This document shows, piece after piece, positions 28,482 to 36,596 of a DNA stretch of 64,000 nucleotides; position 1 is the first letter of the stretch; each line of letters opens with the position of its first letter. Where the stretch lies: positions 2,170,001-2,234,000 of the forward strand of contig NZ_AP027361.1 of NCBI RefSeq assembly GCF_030295915.1, in the 5' to 3' direction. The position numbers and the translations under genes were made by a program. Source of the DNA: Thalassotalea sediminis (GTDB taxonomy: Bacteria > Pseudomonadota > Gammaproteobacteria > Enterobacterales > Alteromonadaceae). Below the pieces are notes generated by a model. That model was given only the letters and a program-made list of their open reading frames with translations. It ran no database searches and was not told the origin of the DNA.

Positions 28482-28841
28482 ATGAAAAAATTATTACTAG
28501 TTTCTACTATTACAGCGTTAACAATGACGTCTATCGTTTCTGCTCCGAAAGCAGAAGCATCAAACATAGCTCAGAGCTTATGTGAATATGTAGCAGCAGA
28601 CGATAAGAAACGTATGCGCTCATTTTTAAGAACGAATAAAATTAAAATCCGTAGAGTTTTTGATGGTATTCAGTGTAATGGTAAAAACTTGCTGGTATTT
28701 GCTTCAGATCGAGGTTCAGTTGAAACAGGTTCAATGATAGTAAGTAAGCTACCAAAGAAAGTTGTTTCAGATAATCTTGCAAATATCCAGAATGGATCGC
28801 AACCATTGATAGATGCAGCTAACGAACGCGTTAGCAGCTAA
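28482..28841 (+). CDS. Small exported DUF3718-family protein under riboswitch control
   Basis: The 119-residue protein begins MKKLLLVSTITALTMTSIV, a signal peptide with likely cleavage around AEASN. The mature part resembles DUF3718: the two cysteines in LCEYVAADDKKRMRSFLR and GIQCNGKNLLVFAS fit the conserved Cys pattern, here about 40 residues apart and likely disulfide-bonded. The ATG at 28482 is chosen over a longer frame because AAAGG lies eight bases upstream and a signal peptide results. Function unknown. Because a cyclic-di-GMP riboswitch precedes it, a role in a surface, biofilm or motility switch is a fair inference. It is followed by a strong terminator, so it is monocistronic. Confidence 0.8.
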   Translation: MKKLLLVSTITALTMTSIVSAPKAEASNIAQSLCEYVAADDKKRMRSFLRTNKIKIRRVFDGIQCNGKNLLVFASDRGSVETGSMIVSKLPKKVVSDNLANIQNGSQPLIDAANERVSS

Positions 28842-28911
28842 AAATTATTTTTTAGTAGGCGTTATTTGTTTAGTAAATAGCTTTACTAGTTAATAATTCT
28901 TCTGTCGATTT

Positions 28912-28941
28912 AAAAAAGCCAGCTTATGCTGGCTTTTTTTT
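28912..28941 (+). terminator. Rho-independent terminator after the DUF3718 gene
   Basis: The stem AAAAAAGCCAGC / GCTGGC with a TTAT loop is followed by eight T residues, about 70 bases after the stop. Confidence 0.93.
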
Positions 28942-29041
28942 ATCTGCGAATTAGCGATATCCTCGCTAATTTCATTTGGAAATCTTATTAATAAGCGATA
29001 AACTTTAAGCTAATTAACTATTAAGTATACGTGATTAACCA

Positions 29042-30193
29042 GTGACATATCGATCACGCCAACATCAAAAAACAGCTTTAGTGTTAACAGGTGGTGGTGC
29101 AAGAGCAGCATATCAAGTCGGTGTATTATCGGCTGTTTCCAAATTTTCACCAAGACATTACCCGACGCCCTTTTCAATCATTTGTGGTACGTCGGCAGGC
29201 GCAATTAATTCGACAGGTTTAGCTTGTTACGCCTCATGCTTTCAACTTGGGGTGAAGAAACTTGAATGGATATGGAAAAATCTAACCACAAGCAGAATTT
29301 ATCACAGTGATCCTGCTCGCGTATTCAGCCATATCACGCGAGGTGCGCTTGCAAGCTTTCAAGCAGATTATGCCAATAAAAGAGCACGTAGTTTATTAAA
29401 TAACGCACCATTACGAGAGTTATTAAACGAAGTCGTTGATTTTAATAGAATTGACAACAATTTGTTAAAGGGGCATTTAAGCGCGTTGTCAGTCACTGCA
29501 TCCAGTTATAGCAGTGGTGATTCGATTAGCTTTTATCAATCAAACGCAACAATTTCACCTTGGTTTAGAGAGAAAAGAAAAGGATTGCCTTGCCAAATAA
29601 ATAGCGACCATTTGCTTGCATCTGCGGCAATACCGTTAGTATTTCCATCGGTAAAATTAGGTAAAGAGCATTATGGTGATGGCTCTATACACCAGTTATC
29701 TCCATTAAGCCCTGCTATTCATTTAGGGGGAGAGAAACTTTTTATTATCGGCGTTGAACAACCTTCAGAGCCTTTACATCAAACAGAGAATAATCCTCAC
29801 CCGCCAACAAGTGCAACAATTGCGGGTCACCTACTTGATGGTATATTTTCTGATACTTTACAAAGTGATTTAGAACGCCTTAAGCGCGTTAATAAAACAT
29901 TATCGTTAATATCAGATAAAGATAAAAACTCACAAGAGGGGTTAAAGCCAATTGAAACTCTTGTGATTAACCCTAGCCATGACTTTAATGCCATTGCTGT
30001 TGAGTACTATCACAATTTACCGTTGGCTATACGGCTATTACTTAGAGCAATTGGCATAACAAATGACTCCGAGTCAAGTATTGTAAGTTACCTACTCTTT
30101 GACCGAACTTATTGCCAACAATTGATCAAACTTGGCTATCAAGACGCTTTAGAAAATGAAACAAAAATTAGGGCATTTTTAGCATTAAAATAA
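29042..30193 (+). CDS. Patatin-like phospholipase
   Basis: The 383-residue protein has the patatin core: the oxyanion motif TGGGARAAYQVG (about 17-28), the nucleophile elbow ICGTSAG, and the acid of the Ser-Asp dyad in YGDGS. The family hydrolyses acyl chains from phospholipids or neutral lipids. No signal peptide or outer-membrane segment is seen, so it is probably cytoplasmic or membrane-associated. The start is GTG at 29042, immediately after an in-frame stop, and lacks an obvious ribosome site. Conserved patatin sequence begins at about residue 12, so the start can hardly be later. It stands alone on the plus strand. Confidence 0.88.
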   Translation: MTYRSRQHQKTALVLTGGGARAAYQVGVLSAVSKFSPRHYPTPFSIICGTSAGAINSTGLACYASCFQLGVKKLEWIWKNLTTSRIYHSDPARVFSHITRGALASFQADYANKRARSLLNNAPLRELLNEVVDFNRIDNNLLKGHLSALSVTASSYSSGDSISFYQSNATISPWFREKRKGLPCQINSDHLLASAAIPLVFPSVKLGKEHYGDGSIHQLSPLSPAIHLGGEKLFIIGVEQPSEPLHQTENNPHPPTSATIAGHLLDGIFSDTLQSDLERLKRVNKTLSLISDKDKNSQEGLKPIETLVINPSHDFNAIAVEYYHNLPLAIRLLLRAIGITNDSESSIVSYLLFDRTYCQQLIKLGYQDALENETKIRAFLALK

Positions 30194-30298
30194 GGCGAGT
30201 AAGTTTTAACGTGATCCATCAGATTCGATGAACAGAACTTCATCAAATCTCACAACCAAAAGCGAGCATTATATGAGGTTTGTTGGAACTGCTATATT

Positions 30299-30838
30299 TC
30301 AGAAGAGTAATACCTTAAAGCCTATTAAGATAAGTACCATACCGCCCAATAGCTCAGCCTTACTCTCAAGCCATGTTCCACTTTTCGCTCCGATAAATAC
30401 GCCAATCCAACTAAAGAATAGTGTAGCAGCCCCGATAATTGCACAGGCTAATAATGGATTTATTTCAATAAGGGTCAGCGTAAAACCAGCAGCCATTGCA
30501 TCTACACTTGTGGCGATAGCAAGAATAAGCATTACTTTATGCGTGATTTTTATTATATCTTCTTCGATACCTTCGGTAATTGATTCATAAATCATTTTTC
30601 CGCCAATCAATATCAGAAGAGCAAATGCTACCCATTTTGCATACTCCTCAACCCAACCGAGAACTCCCTTTCCCCCCATATAGCCAATTAAAGGCATTCC
30701 CCCCTGAAATAGACCAAAATATATACCTGACATAAGAGCCAGAGACTTTGTTTGCTTAACATGTTTTGATCCTAGGCCTATAGATACCGCAAAAGCATCC
30801 ATACTTAATGCCACTGCTAAAATTATAACTTCAAGCAC
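30299..30838 (-). CDS. mntP: Manganese efflux pump MntP
   Basis: The 179-residue protein has six predicted membrane helices and the family pattern of two repeats with acidic residues in helices: [14 protein letters not shown] (helix 1) and [13 protein letters not shown] (helix 4). Both contain the membrane Asp required in MntP. Length is normal. The start is GTG with an AGAGAA site. It exports Mn2+. It is next to a probable attC-like sequence, an IS110 fragment and an Rhs-like fragment, and could be part of a mobile or cassette-derived segment, but mntP is also widely chromosomal. No yybP-ykoY-type riboswitch was recognised upstream. Confidence 0.9.
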   Translation of the reverse strand: MLEVIILAVALSMDAFAVSIGLGSKHVKQTKSLALMSGIYFGLFQGGMPLIGYMGGKGVLGWVEEYAKWVAFALLILIGGKMIYESITEGIEEDIIKITHKVMLILAIATSVDAMAAGFTLTLIEINPLLACAIIGAATLFFSWIGVFIGAKSGTWLESKAELLGGMVLILIGFKVLLF

Positions 30839-30888
30839 TTAATAAATTCTCTTCTAAAAAAATCAATGAGGTAAATAACTTCACCCAT

Positions 30889-30933
30889 ATAACGCCCGCG
30901 AGTTACAAGCGTCGCCTTTGAAGCGATTGTTAT
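30889..30933 (-). other. Integron attC-like sequence
   Basis: On the minus strand it reads CATAACAATCGCTTC... and ends ...GGGCGTTATATGG, with inverted outer ends ATAAC/GTTAT. The TAACAATCGCTTCAAAGGC part and the GGCGTTA end resemble attC sites of gene cassettes, and it follows directly (about 15 bases) after a small gene's stop, as a cassette site would. At 45 bp it is shorter than typical sites (about 57 bp or more). No integrase gene is in the window. Confidence 0.45.
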
Positions 30934-30948
30934 GTTTTTTATTCATTT

Positions 30949-31329
30949 TCAACTGGCCCAAACAAATATAGCCACTAGCGACAAACCTAACCAGCCTAGG
31001 TGCCTACCTTTTGTTGCCCATAGAACCAACATAGCGGATATGAACATTGGAATCGCAATAATATTTTTTATTAACGGCACATTTTCAATACTTGTTGAGG
31101 GTAAGGCTAACCAGAACAGGAGGCCAGCCATTCCAATGCCAAGTATTGATACGATATGCCAGGTCGCCCAAATTATACGGATATGCCGCTCTCTAAGTGG
31201 TGTACCAATGTGCGTAGGCACTACTTGCCCCCTTTTTAAATGGGAAAATATTAGCTTTTCACCTAAGAATGAGTGGACTAACCCAACTAATATCGTTAAA
31301 AAACCTGCCAATAATAGGAACACATTCAT
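30949..31329 (-). CDS. Small integral membrane protein of unknown function
   Basis: I do not recognise this 126-residue protein. It has four hydrophobic segments (about 2-20, 48-68, 77-98, 105-123) and a basic loop (ERHIRIIWATWHI), so it is most likely a four-helix inner-membrane protein. The ATG start is clear. The gene is followed by the attC-like sequence, and the IS110 remnant begins about 40 bp upstream of its start. The neighbourhood suggests acquired DNA. Several alternative frames on the opposite strand are shadows. Confidence 0.6.
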   Translation of the reverse strand: MNVFLLLAGFLTILVGLVHSFLGEKLIFSHLKRGQVVPTHIGTPLRERHIRIIWATWHIVSILGIGMAGLLFWLALPSTSIENVPLIKNIIAIPMFISAMLVLWATKGRHLGWLGLSLVAIFVWAS

Positions 31330-31370
31330 AAATTAGCCACTCTCAATTTACGGAAACATAACGAATGAGA

Positions 31371-31896
31371 TGGACTCCCCCTGACTTTGTAAAATTTTGC
31401 CAAACTTAAGGTGCGAAACTTAAAAAAGGAGCCCATCATGAATAACATTAAAACACTTGGTATCGATTTAGCAAAAAATACGTTTAGCCTGGTTGGCATG
31501 AATGAGTTTGGAAAAATTGTATTAAGGAAAACGTTATCACGTAAAAAACTACTTCCCTTTATTGCTCAACTCAATCCTTGCCTCATTGCCATGGAGGCAT
31601 GTAGTGGCGCGCATTATTAGGCGCGTCAGTGTAAATCTCTCGGACACCAAGTCGCGATTATTGCCGCCAAGTTCATCGAACCTTTTCGCACTGGCGGTAA
31701 AAACGATAATAACGATGCCGAAGCGATTTGTGAAGCAGCAATGCGACCTAATATTTGGCATGTGCCAGTGAAAACAGCTGACCAACAAGCCGTCATGACG
31801 TTACATCGTGTACGCCAAGGGTTAGTGAAAGAGCGCACCACCATGATTAATCAACTGCGAGGCTTGTTATCTGAATTTGGTATTGTTATCGCTAAA
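31371..31896 (+). mobile_element. IS110-family element, remnant with left part only
   Basis: It contains the broken transposase and about 65 bp of upstream sequence starting at TGGACTCCCCCTGACTTTG, a pattern I associate with IS110-type left ends. No right end is seen because the sequence switches to an Rhs-like gene fragment at about 31897. Boundaries are approximate. Confidence 0.6.
31438..31896 (+). pseudogene. IS110-family transposase, truncated and interrupted by a stop
   Basis: The start MNNIKTLGIDLAKNTFSLVG with its Asp, and MEACSGAHY, RTGGKNDNNDAEAI, RQGLVKERTTMINQLRGLLSEFG are the N-terminal DEDD/RuvC-like region of IS110 transposases. An in-frame TAG at 31618-31620 sits where the family has a Trp (AHYWAR), so TGG to TAG is the simplest explanation. 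After IAKG (about 31896) the frame changes to unrelated sequence and stops at 31929, so about half the protein is missing. AAGGAG precedes the start. A TGGACTCCCCCTGA stretch near 31371 may be the left end of the element. Confidence 0.88.
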
Positions 31897-32631
31897 GGGC
31901 GCTATAGCACCAACACCAGTCATCAATAACGCAGCATCTGTTACATACCCAAACGTGTCATAAACAGGTTGTGCCCACTGATTTACCTTATTGTTAATTT
32001 TTGCCTGCCACTCAGCATCAGTAAAGTTACCATCAAAACCGGTTGGTCTTAACGCATCAAAACTAGCCGCTGCTTGAGCATTACCATAAGCAAAACGTCT
32101 TTGCTGCGCAGCAGCTAGCTCCATCCTATTATTAAGGCTTTCTGTTCTGTCTTGGAATGTGTCATAAGCTAATTTGTAACTACTCCAATTAGCCATGTCT
32201 GTTAGGTAATTACCATAATCAGCAACATATTGAGAACGAGCCGCATTTCTTGCAAGTGATGCATTGTTGGCAGCTTCAACTCTACCTTCTGTACCTGCTA
32301 GGTACTCAACAGAATTTGCAGCTTTTGCCAGTGCATAGTATTCATCATCAGGTAACGAATCTAATTGGCCAGATTGCTCAAGTCGATTCCATTCTGCGAC
32401 AGGGTTTTCAAACTCACCGAGGTTAAGGTTAACAGCACCTTGCTCGCCTGAACGAGAGAACGCTTTACTGATTTGCTCTTGAAGTTTACGTGTATTTTCA
32501 CGTTCTTGAATATGACCTACGATGCTGTTGCCAAAGGCATCGTAATTATGTTTACGGTTCAATGGAAATCTTGAAGTATTAAAAAACAATAGTTTATACA
32601 TCCTTGTAAGCTGTAACTCTAAAAGTTTCAC
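31897..32631 (-). pseudogene. Rhs/YD-repeat-like protein fragment, truncated by the IS110 remnant
   Basis: A 245-codon open frame on the minus strand includes YDAFGN (about residue 30), the conserved C-terminal core motif of Rhs-type proteins. It continues with a long Ala-, Asn- and Gln-rich segment and a hydrophobic stretch TDAALLMTGVGAIA that resembles a pretoxin/membrane hinge. The next codons (PFSDNNTKFR) come from reading into the IS110 sequence, so the true C-terminus, possibly a toxin domain, is lost. The N-terminus MKLLELQLTRMYKLLFFN is not Rhs-like, so the start is also missing. No immunity gene is seen nearby. Confidence 0.55.
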
Positions 32632-32749
32632 AAGCTATCGTAGTGATACCTAACAATATCAGAAAAGTACGAAATAGCTTACTTTATATCCATCAATTTA
32701 TAAACCTGAGTGTCCGTTGTTCGCTCTTAACTACCTATCAGATAAAGCA

Positions 32750-34726
32750 TTAACCACCTTCATGTAGATAACGCTCTGCGCGCTCAACACGTCGAGGTTT
32801 ACCACGAATAATCACCGTATCTTGTGGCGCTAAAATTGTTTGGTCGTCAGGTTCTTCCTCTTCAATACCCCCTCTGCGTAAGGCAACTATTGTTACTCGA
32901 CGAGCAGGCAGCTTTAAAGATTCTAAAGTACGCCCAACTGCAAAAGAATCATTGGTTAAATTGATCGCGTTAGCAAACTCGATCCTATCAATAGCATCTG
33001 GACTCATATCAGTATGCTCACCTTGAAAGAAGCCATGAAGATGGCTGTAATGGTTTTTACGCTCCTTTTGAACCCTTTTTACAATGTGAGAGAAAGGTAC
33101 ACCGGAAAGTGACAAAACTTGTGAGACAAGCATTAAACTGCCCTCTAGGCTTTCCGGTACAACTTGATCAGCCCCCGCAGCTTGCAATTTATCAAGCTGA
33201 TCATCATTTCGTGTTCTCACTAATATTGGTACTTTAGGTGATAAACTTCGTACTTTTCTTATCACTTCAATTGACTGCTTATCTTCACCAAATGCAATCA
33301 CAACAAGTTTAGCGCTAGATAACCTAGCCGCTTCTAAAAGCTCTGTTTTTCTAGATGAACCAAATAATACATGTTCACCAGCTTCTCTCGCTTTTGTTGT
33401 TCTAAGTGGATCAATATCTATCGCAACAAAATCAATGTGCTCTTGCTTTAAAAAGCGACTAACCGTTTGCCCGATACGACCAAAACCACAAATAATAACA
33501 TGATCTTTAAGCTCAGTATTTACGTGTAGTTCTTTTAATTCCTGATGTTCATCAAGATCTACTGTTTTTTCATTTGCTAACCAACCACCCCATTGTCTTG
33601 CATTAGTGATCATAAAAGGCGTAACCCCCATGCTCAATATACCAGCACCGAGTAACATCGAAGCAACGTCTAAAGGTAACACTTGAACTTGAGTAGCTAA
33701 TGCAATTAATACAAAACCGAACTCCCCCATTTGAGCAAGCATAATACCTGAGGCCCAAGCGTCTTTTTCTTGCTCTCCTGCTTTGATCGCCAACACCTTA
33801 ATAAGTATGATTTTTAACAGCATAAACCCCATCACTAAGCTAACAATCATCAAAGGTGAAGCAATCAATACCTTTATGTCTAACTTCATACCAACCGTAA
33901 CGAAGAATAACCCCAATAAAATATCTCGATAAGGACGAATATCCGCTTCTAATTGATGCTTATACTGGCTTTCACCTAACATCATACCGGCAAGAAAGGC
34001 TCCTAACGCCATTGATAAACCAAACCATTGTGTCAATGCAGAAGCAACAAGCGTAACCAACAAGGTAGTCAATACAAATAACTCATCAGTTCTTACTTGT
34101 GCGACTAAATTGAATAATCTTGGTAAAACCCACTTACCAACTGCGAGTAAAATACCAACTACAAAAACACCTTTCACTAACGCCGAAAATAGAGCAAGCA
34201 CCATTGAGCCTTCCGTACTCGGTGCAAGCATAGGTATAATGATAAGCAGTGGTACAACGGCAACATCTTGGAAAAGCAATATTGCAACGGCAATTTGGCC
34301 AGATTTTCGTTTCATGGCGCCAGATTCACTTAGCTGACGTATAACAATTGCTGTTGATGACAACGCAAGCACTCCGCCAATAACAAGCGCGCTACCAAAT
34401 GATTGACCAAAAAACATGGCGATGACAGTAAAACATGTCAGCGATAAGACAACTTGAAGGCTACCAACAGCAAGTACTAAATGACGCATAGCCATTAATT
34501 TAGGTAATGAAAACTCAAGCCCTAACGTAAACAGTAAAAATACAATACCAAGCTCTGCAAAATGCTCATAATCTACATGCTCTTGAGCAAATGCTAATCC
34601 ATGTTCACCTACCAGCATACCAGCCACTAAATAAGCGAGTATTGCGGGTAAATGTAGCTTTCTAAACAGCCAAACAATAACCACTGCACTTGTTAAAATT
34701 GCCAGTATTTCGATATGAGAAGTCAC
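32750..34726 (-). CDS. CPA2-family monovalent cation:proton antiporter with TrkA-N and TrkA-C domains (KefB/C-like)
   Basis: The 658-residue protein has about 12-13 membrane helices (1-390), including LPAILAYLVAGMLVGEHGLAF and the LGAFLAGMMLGESQYKHQLE motif of CPA2 carriers. A cytosolic TrkA-N NAD-binding domain follows (about 405-520; VIICGFGRIGQTVSRFLKQEHIDFVAIDID), then a TrkA-C domain (about 570-658). This is the Kef-type or YbaL-type arrangement, suggesting K+ or Na+ exchange for H+ gated by nucleotide. No KefF/KefG-like partner flavoprotein is adjacent. It is divergent from a GGDEF gene, with 295 bp between. Confidence 0.88.
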   Translation of the reverse strand: MTSHIEILAILTSAVVIVWLFRKLHLPAILAYLVAGMLVGEHGLAFAQEHVDYEHFAELGIVFLLFTLGLEFSLPKLMAMRHLVLAVGSLQVVLSLTCFTVIAMFFGQSFGSALVIGGVLALSSTAIVIRQLSESGAMKRKSGQIAVAILLFQDVAVVPLLIIIPMLAPSTEGSMVLALFSALVKGVFVVGILLAVGKWVLPRLFNLVAQVRTDELFVLTTLLVTLVASALTQWFGLSMALGAFLAGMMLGESQYKHQLEADIRPYRDILLGLFFVTVGMKLDIKVLIASPLMIVSLVMGFMLLKIILIKVLAIKAGEQEKDAWASGIMLAQMGEFGFVLIALATQVQVLPLDVASMLLGAGILSMGVTPFMITNARQWGGWLANEKTVDLDEHQELKELHVNTELKDHVIICGFGRIGQTVSRFLKQEHIDFVAIDIDPLRTTKAREAGEHVLFGSSRKTELLEAARLSSAKLVVIAFGEDKQSIEVIRKVRSLSPKVPILVRTRNDDQLDKLQAAGADQVVPESLEGSLMLVSQVLSLSGVPFSHIVKRVQKERKNHYSHLHGFFQGEHTDMSPDAIDRIEFANAINLTNDSFAVGRTLESLKLPARRVTIVALRRGGIEEEEPDDQTILAPQDTVIIRGKPRRVERAERYLHEGG

Positions 34727-34861
34727 AAAAAACCTAATAAAAATATAAACTAACTATAATCATAGTATATTGCTCACCGTTTAAGCTCAAACTCTTTCAG
34801 GGACGATGAAATTTTTTTCATGCCAACATAAATAAACGGCAATGCTGTTTAAAAATTTTTG

Positions 34862-34891
34862 CGGCAATCGTTGCCGTCAAATTGCCGTCAA
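34862..34891. promoter_or_regulatory. Repeated TTGCCG elements between antiporter and GGDEF genes
   Basis: CGGCAATCGTTGCCG forms an inverted repeat (34862-34876), and TTGCCGTCAA occurs twice, 11 bases apart (34871-34880 and 34882-34891), one helical turn. CGGCAAT also occurs at 34837. A regulator or topology-sensitive site upstream of both divergent genes is plausible; no protein is identified. The rest of the 295 bp gap shows only AT-rich sequence. Confidence 0.45.
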
Positions 34892-35021
34892 CGCCAATTA
34901 AAACAGGTACTATCGCATTAAAAATTTAGTTACTCACAAACAATTACAAGCATAATCATGCGGTTATATTTTTGGCACTTATCTTGCAAAAAAAGTTTAA
35001 TTACACGATAGAGGTGCTTTT

Positions 35022-35912
35022 ATGCAAACGCTAAATTTGGTCAATACTGATCACGTTGAGTTTAACGCGTTTACGTTATTTGATACGCAAGATCACCAAG
35101 AAAATAACAGGAAACTTGCCTTAGCCGAGCAATTACAAACAAGCTTGGAGCTAAACAGTATTTTAAATATCTTTGCCATGGAAGCAGCGAGGTTTGTAGA
35201 ATTTACAGGATTATACTTTAAAAGTGATGCTATTAGTGGTGAAATGCGCGGTAGTAAACTGGCGAGAAAAGAGCGACTGTTTGAACTAAAAATCAACAAT
35301 CGCTATATAGGTACGCTAAGCTACGCAATAAACAAGCCTATGAGTCTGGCCACTTTTAATAAGTTAAAAAAGTTACATAAATTGCTCGTGCATCCATTGA
35401 ATAATGCAATGCTGTATCAGCAAGCACTTAGCCTAGCAATGCAAGATGGTTTAACAGGCCTTGGTAACAGACGCCAATATGATCAACAGTTGAAACGAGC
35501 GATGCATCATGCAAACAGGCAAGGTAGCAAAGTAGGCTTAATTGTATGCGATCTTAATAAATTTAAAGCAGTAAACGACTCATTTGGCCATCATATTGGT
35601 GATCAAGTACTAATAAACTTTGCTAATGCATTATCAGAATGTGTGCGAGACTCTGAAAGTCTATTTAGGTTTGGTGGTGATGAGTTTGCCATCATCGTAG
35701 AAGATGCCTGCGAGCAGACTTTAACAATTATCGAAAGTCGAATACACCACGCAGTAAGTTGCGACACACTGCTAAATAATTATAAAGTCAGTGCATCACT
35801 TGGCAGTACGTTAATGACGCGTATCGACAACGAAGATACGTTATTTGAGCGCGCTGACAGCCACTTATATCAACAAAAGTTAAAACAACCTTGTCGACTT
35901 AGTGTCATTTAG
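35022..35912 (+). CDS. GGDEF diguanylate cyclase with GAF-like N-terminal region
   Basis: The 296-residue protein has an N-terminal segment (about 25-130) with GAF-like character (LEQ-type helices then a ligand-domain-like pattern). A GGDEF domain (about 135-296) follows, starting DGLTGLGNRRQYD and holding an intact RFGGDEFAII signature (GGDEF at 218-222), so it should make cyclic-di-GMP from GTP. The inhibitory I-site expected as RxxD just before the motif reads RDSE (209-212), so product inhibition may be weak. No transmembrane helix is seen. A GAGGTG site precedes the ATG. Its product could feed the riboswitch at 28.3 kb. Confidence 0.9.
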   Translation: MQTLNLVNTDHVEFNAFTLFDTQDHQENNRKLALAEQLQTSLELNSILNIFAMEAARFVEFTGLYFKSDAISGEMRGSKLARKERLFELKINNRYIGTLSYAINKPMSLATFNKLKKLHKLLVHPLNNAMLYQQALSLAMQDGLTGLGNRRQYDQQLKRAMHHANRQGSKVGLIVCDLNKFKAVNDSFGHHIGDQVLINFANALSECVRDSESLFRFGGDEFAIIVEDACEQTLTIIESRIHHAVSCDTLLNNYKVSASLGSTLMTRIDNEDTLFERADSHLYQQKLKQPCRLSVI

Positions 35913-35940
35913 TATCGTTTAGCGAACATTTTAACCGTGA

Positions 35941-36594
35941 CTAATCCTGTTTCAATGTTCGCAATGCTTGTGCTCTTTCTTGAGGCGTTGCGTTTATTTG
36001 TAATCGACAAAACCGAATTGCTTTTGAAAACTGCGCTATGCCGACTATAGAAAGTACCTGTCTAAGATATTGTTTATGTAATGAAAACGTCGTTGCATAA
36101 TGTTCAATAGCCCGATCAATGGAAGGATAAGTAACCCCATCAAATGTATAGGACTGCTCTGCAAAAGCCCCTTCTACTTCTAATTTAACGCCATTAATTT
36201 CTAACCGCCAACCAGTAAAATTCACGCGTTCACGTGCAATTTCATACATCTTCCACGCACTTTTCTGAAAAGATGCAAAGTTGCCATGTTCAAACTGACT
36301 ATCTTCAAGCTCTTGCTTTGTCCAATTTATGCCAATAGCCAAATGGTTACGATATTTCTTAATTAAATTATTTTTAACTACAACATTTACTTGCCAAATA
36401 TTATCGGCTTTACTGGCATTAGCGAAACGTAAACATTCTGTACAACTCGGAATAGTAAGTGGCGGATGAATACAAGAAGGTACGTAATGATTACCTTGTG
36501 GAAAAGCGAAAAACTTGTCACAAGGCTCACCACAAAACCAACAATGATGGCGAAAAGCAAAAGGAGTTTCTGTCGCTAAATATTCCACCGTCAT
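35941..36594 (-). CDS. Cysteine-rich (zinc-ribbon-like) protein of unknown function
   Basis: I do not recognise this 217-residue protein by name. Cysteine pairs CWFCGEPC (about 18-25) and CIHPP with PSCTECL (about 41-54) form a pattern suited to a zinc site or HNH-like fold, and FRHHC adds histidines. The C-terminal half is helical (about 150-217) with no known motif. It starts two bases before the end of the upstream helicase gene, so the two are translated from one message, suggesting an RNA-related role. It ends 29 bases before the window's GGDEF gene, which is convergent. Confidence 0.7.
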   Translation of the reverse strand: MTVEYLATETPFAFRHHCWFCGEPCDKFFAFPQGNHYVPSCIHPPLTIPSCTECLRFANASKADNIWQVNVVVKNNLIKKYRNHLAIGINWTKQELEDSQFEHGNFASFQKSAWKMYEIARERVNFTGWRLEINGVKLEVEGAFAEQSYTFDGVTYPSIDRAIEHYATTFSLHKQYLRQVLSIVGIAQFSKAIRFCRLQINATPQERAQALRTLKQD

Positions 36595-36596
36595 GA

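Noticed and set aside
30194..30298. A second attC site after mntP
   Set aside because: CAAC/GTTG ends are present but the expected GTTRRRY end does not match, so support is too weak.
30841..30948. Mn-sensing yybP-ykoY riboswitch before mntP
   Set aside because: The expected conserved GGGGAGUAG-like loops are not present, so no riboswitch is claimed.
30932..31336. Opposite-strand 134-codon open frame
   Set aside because: It lies entirely antisense to the membrane protein gene, with no ribosome site and no known motif, so it is a shadow.
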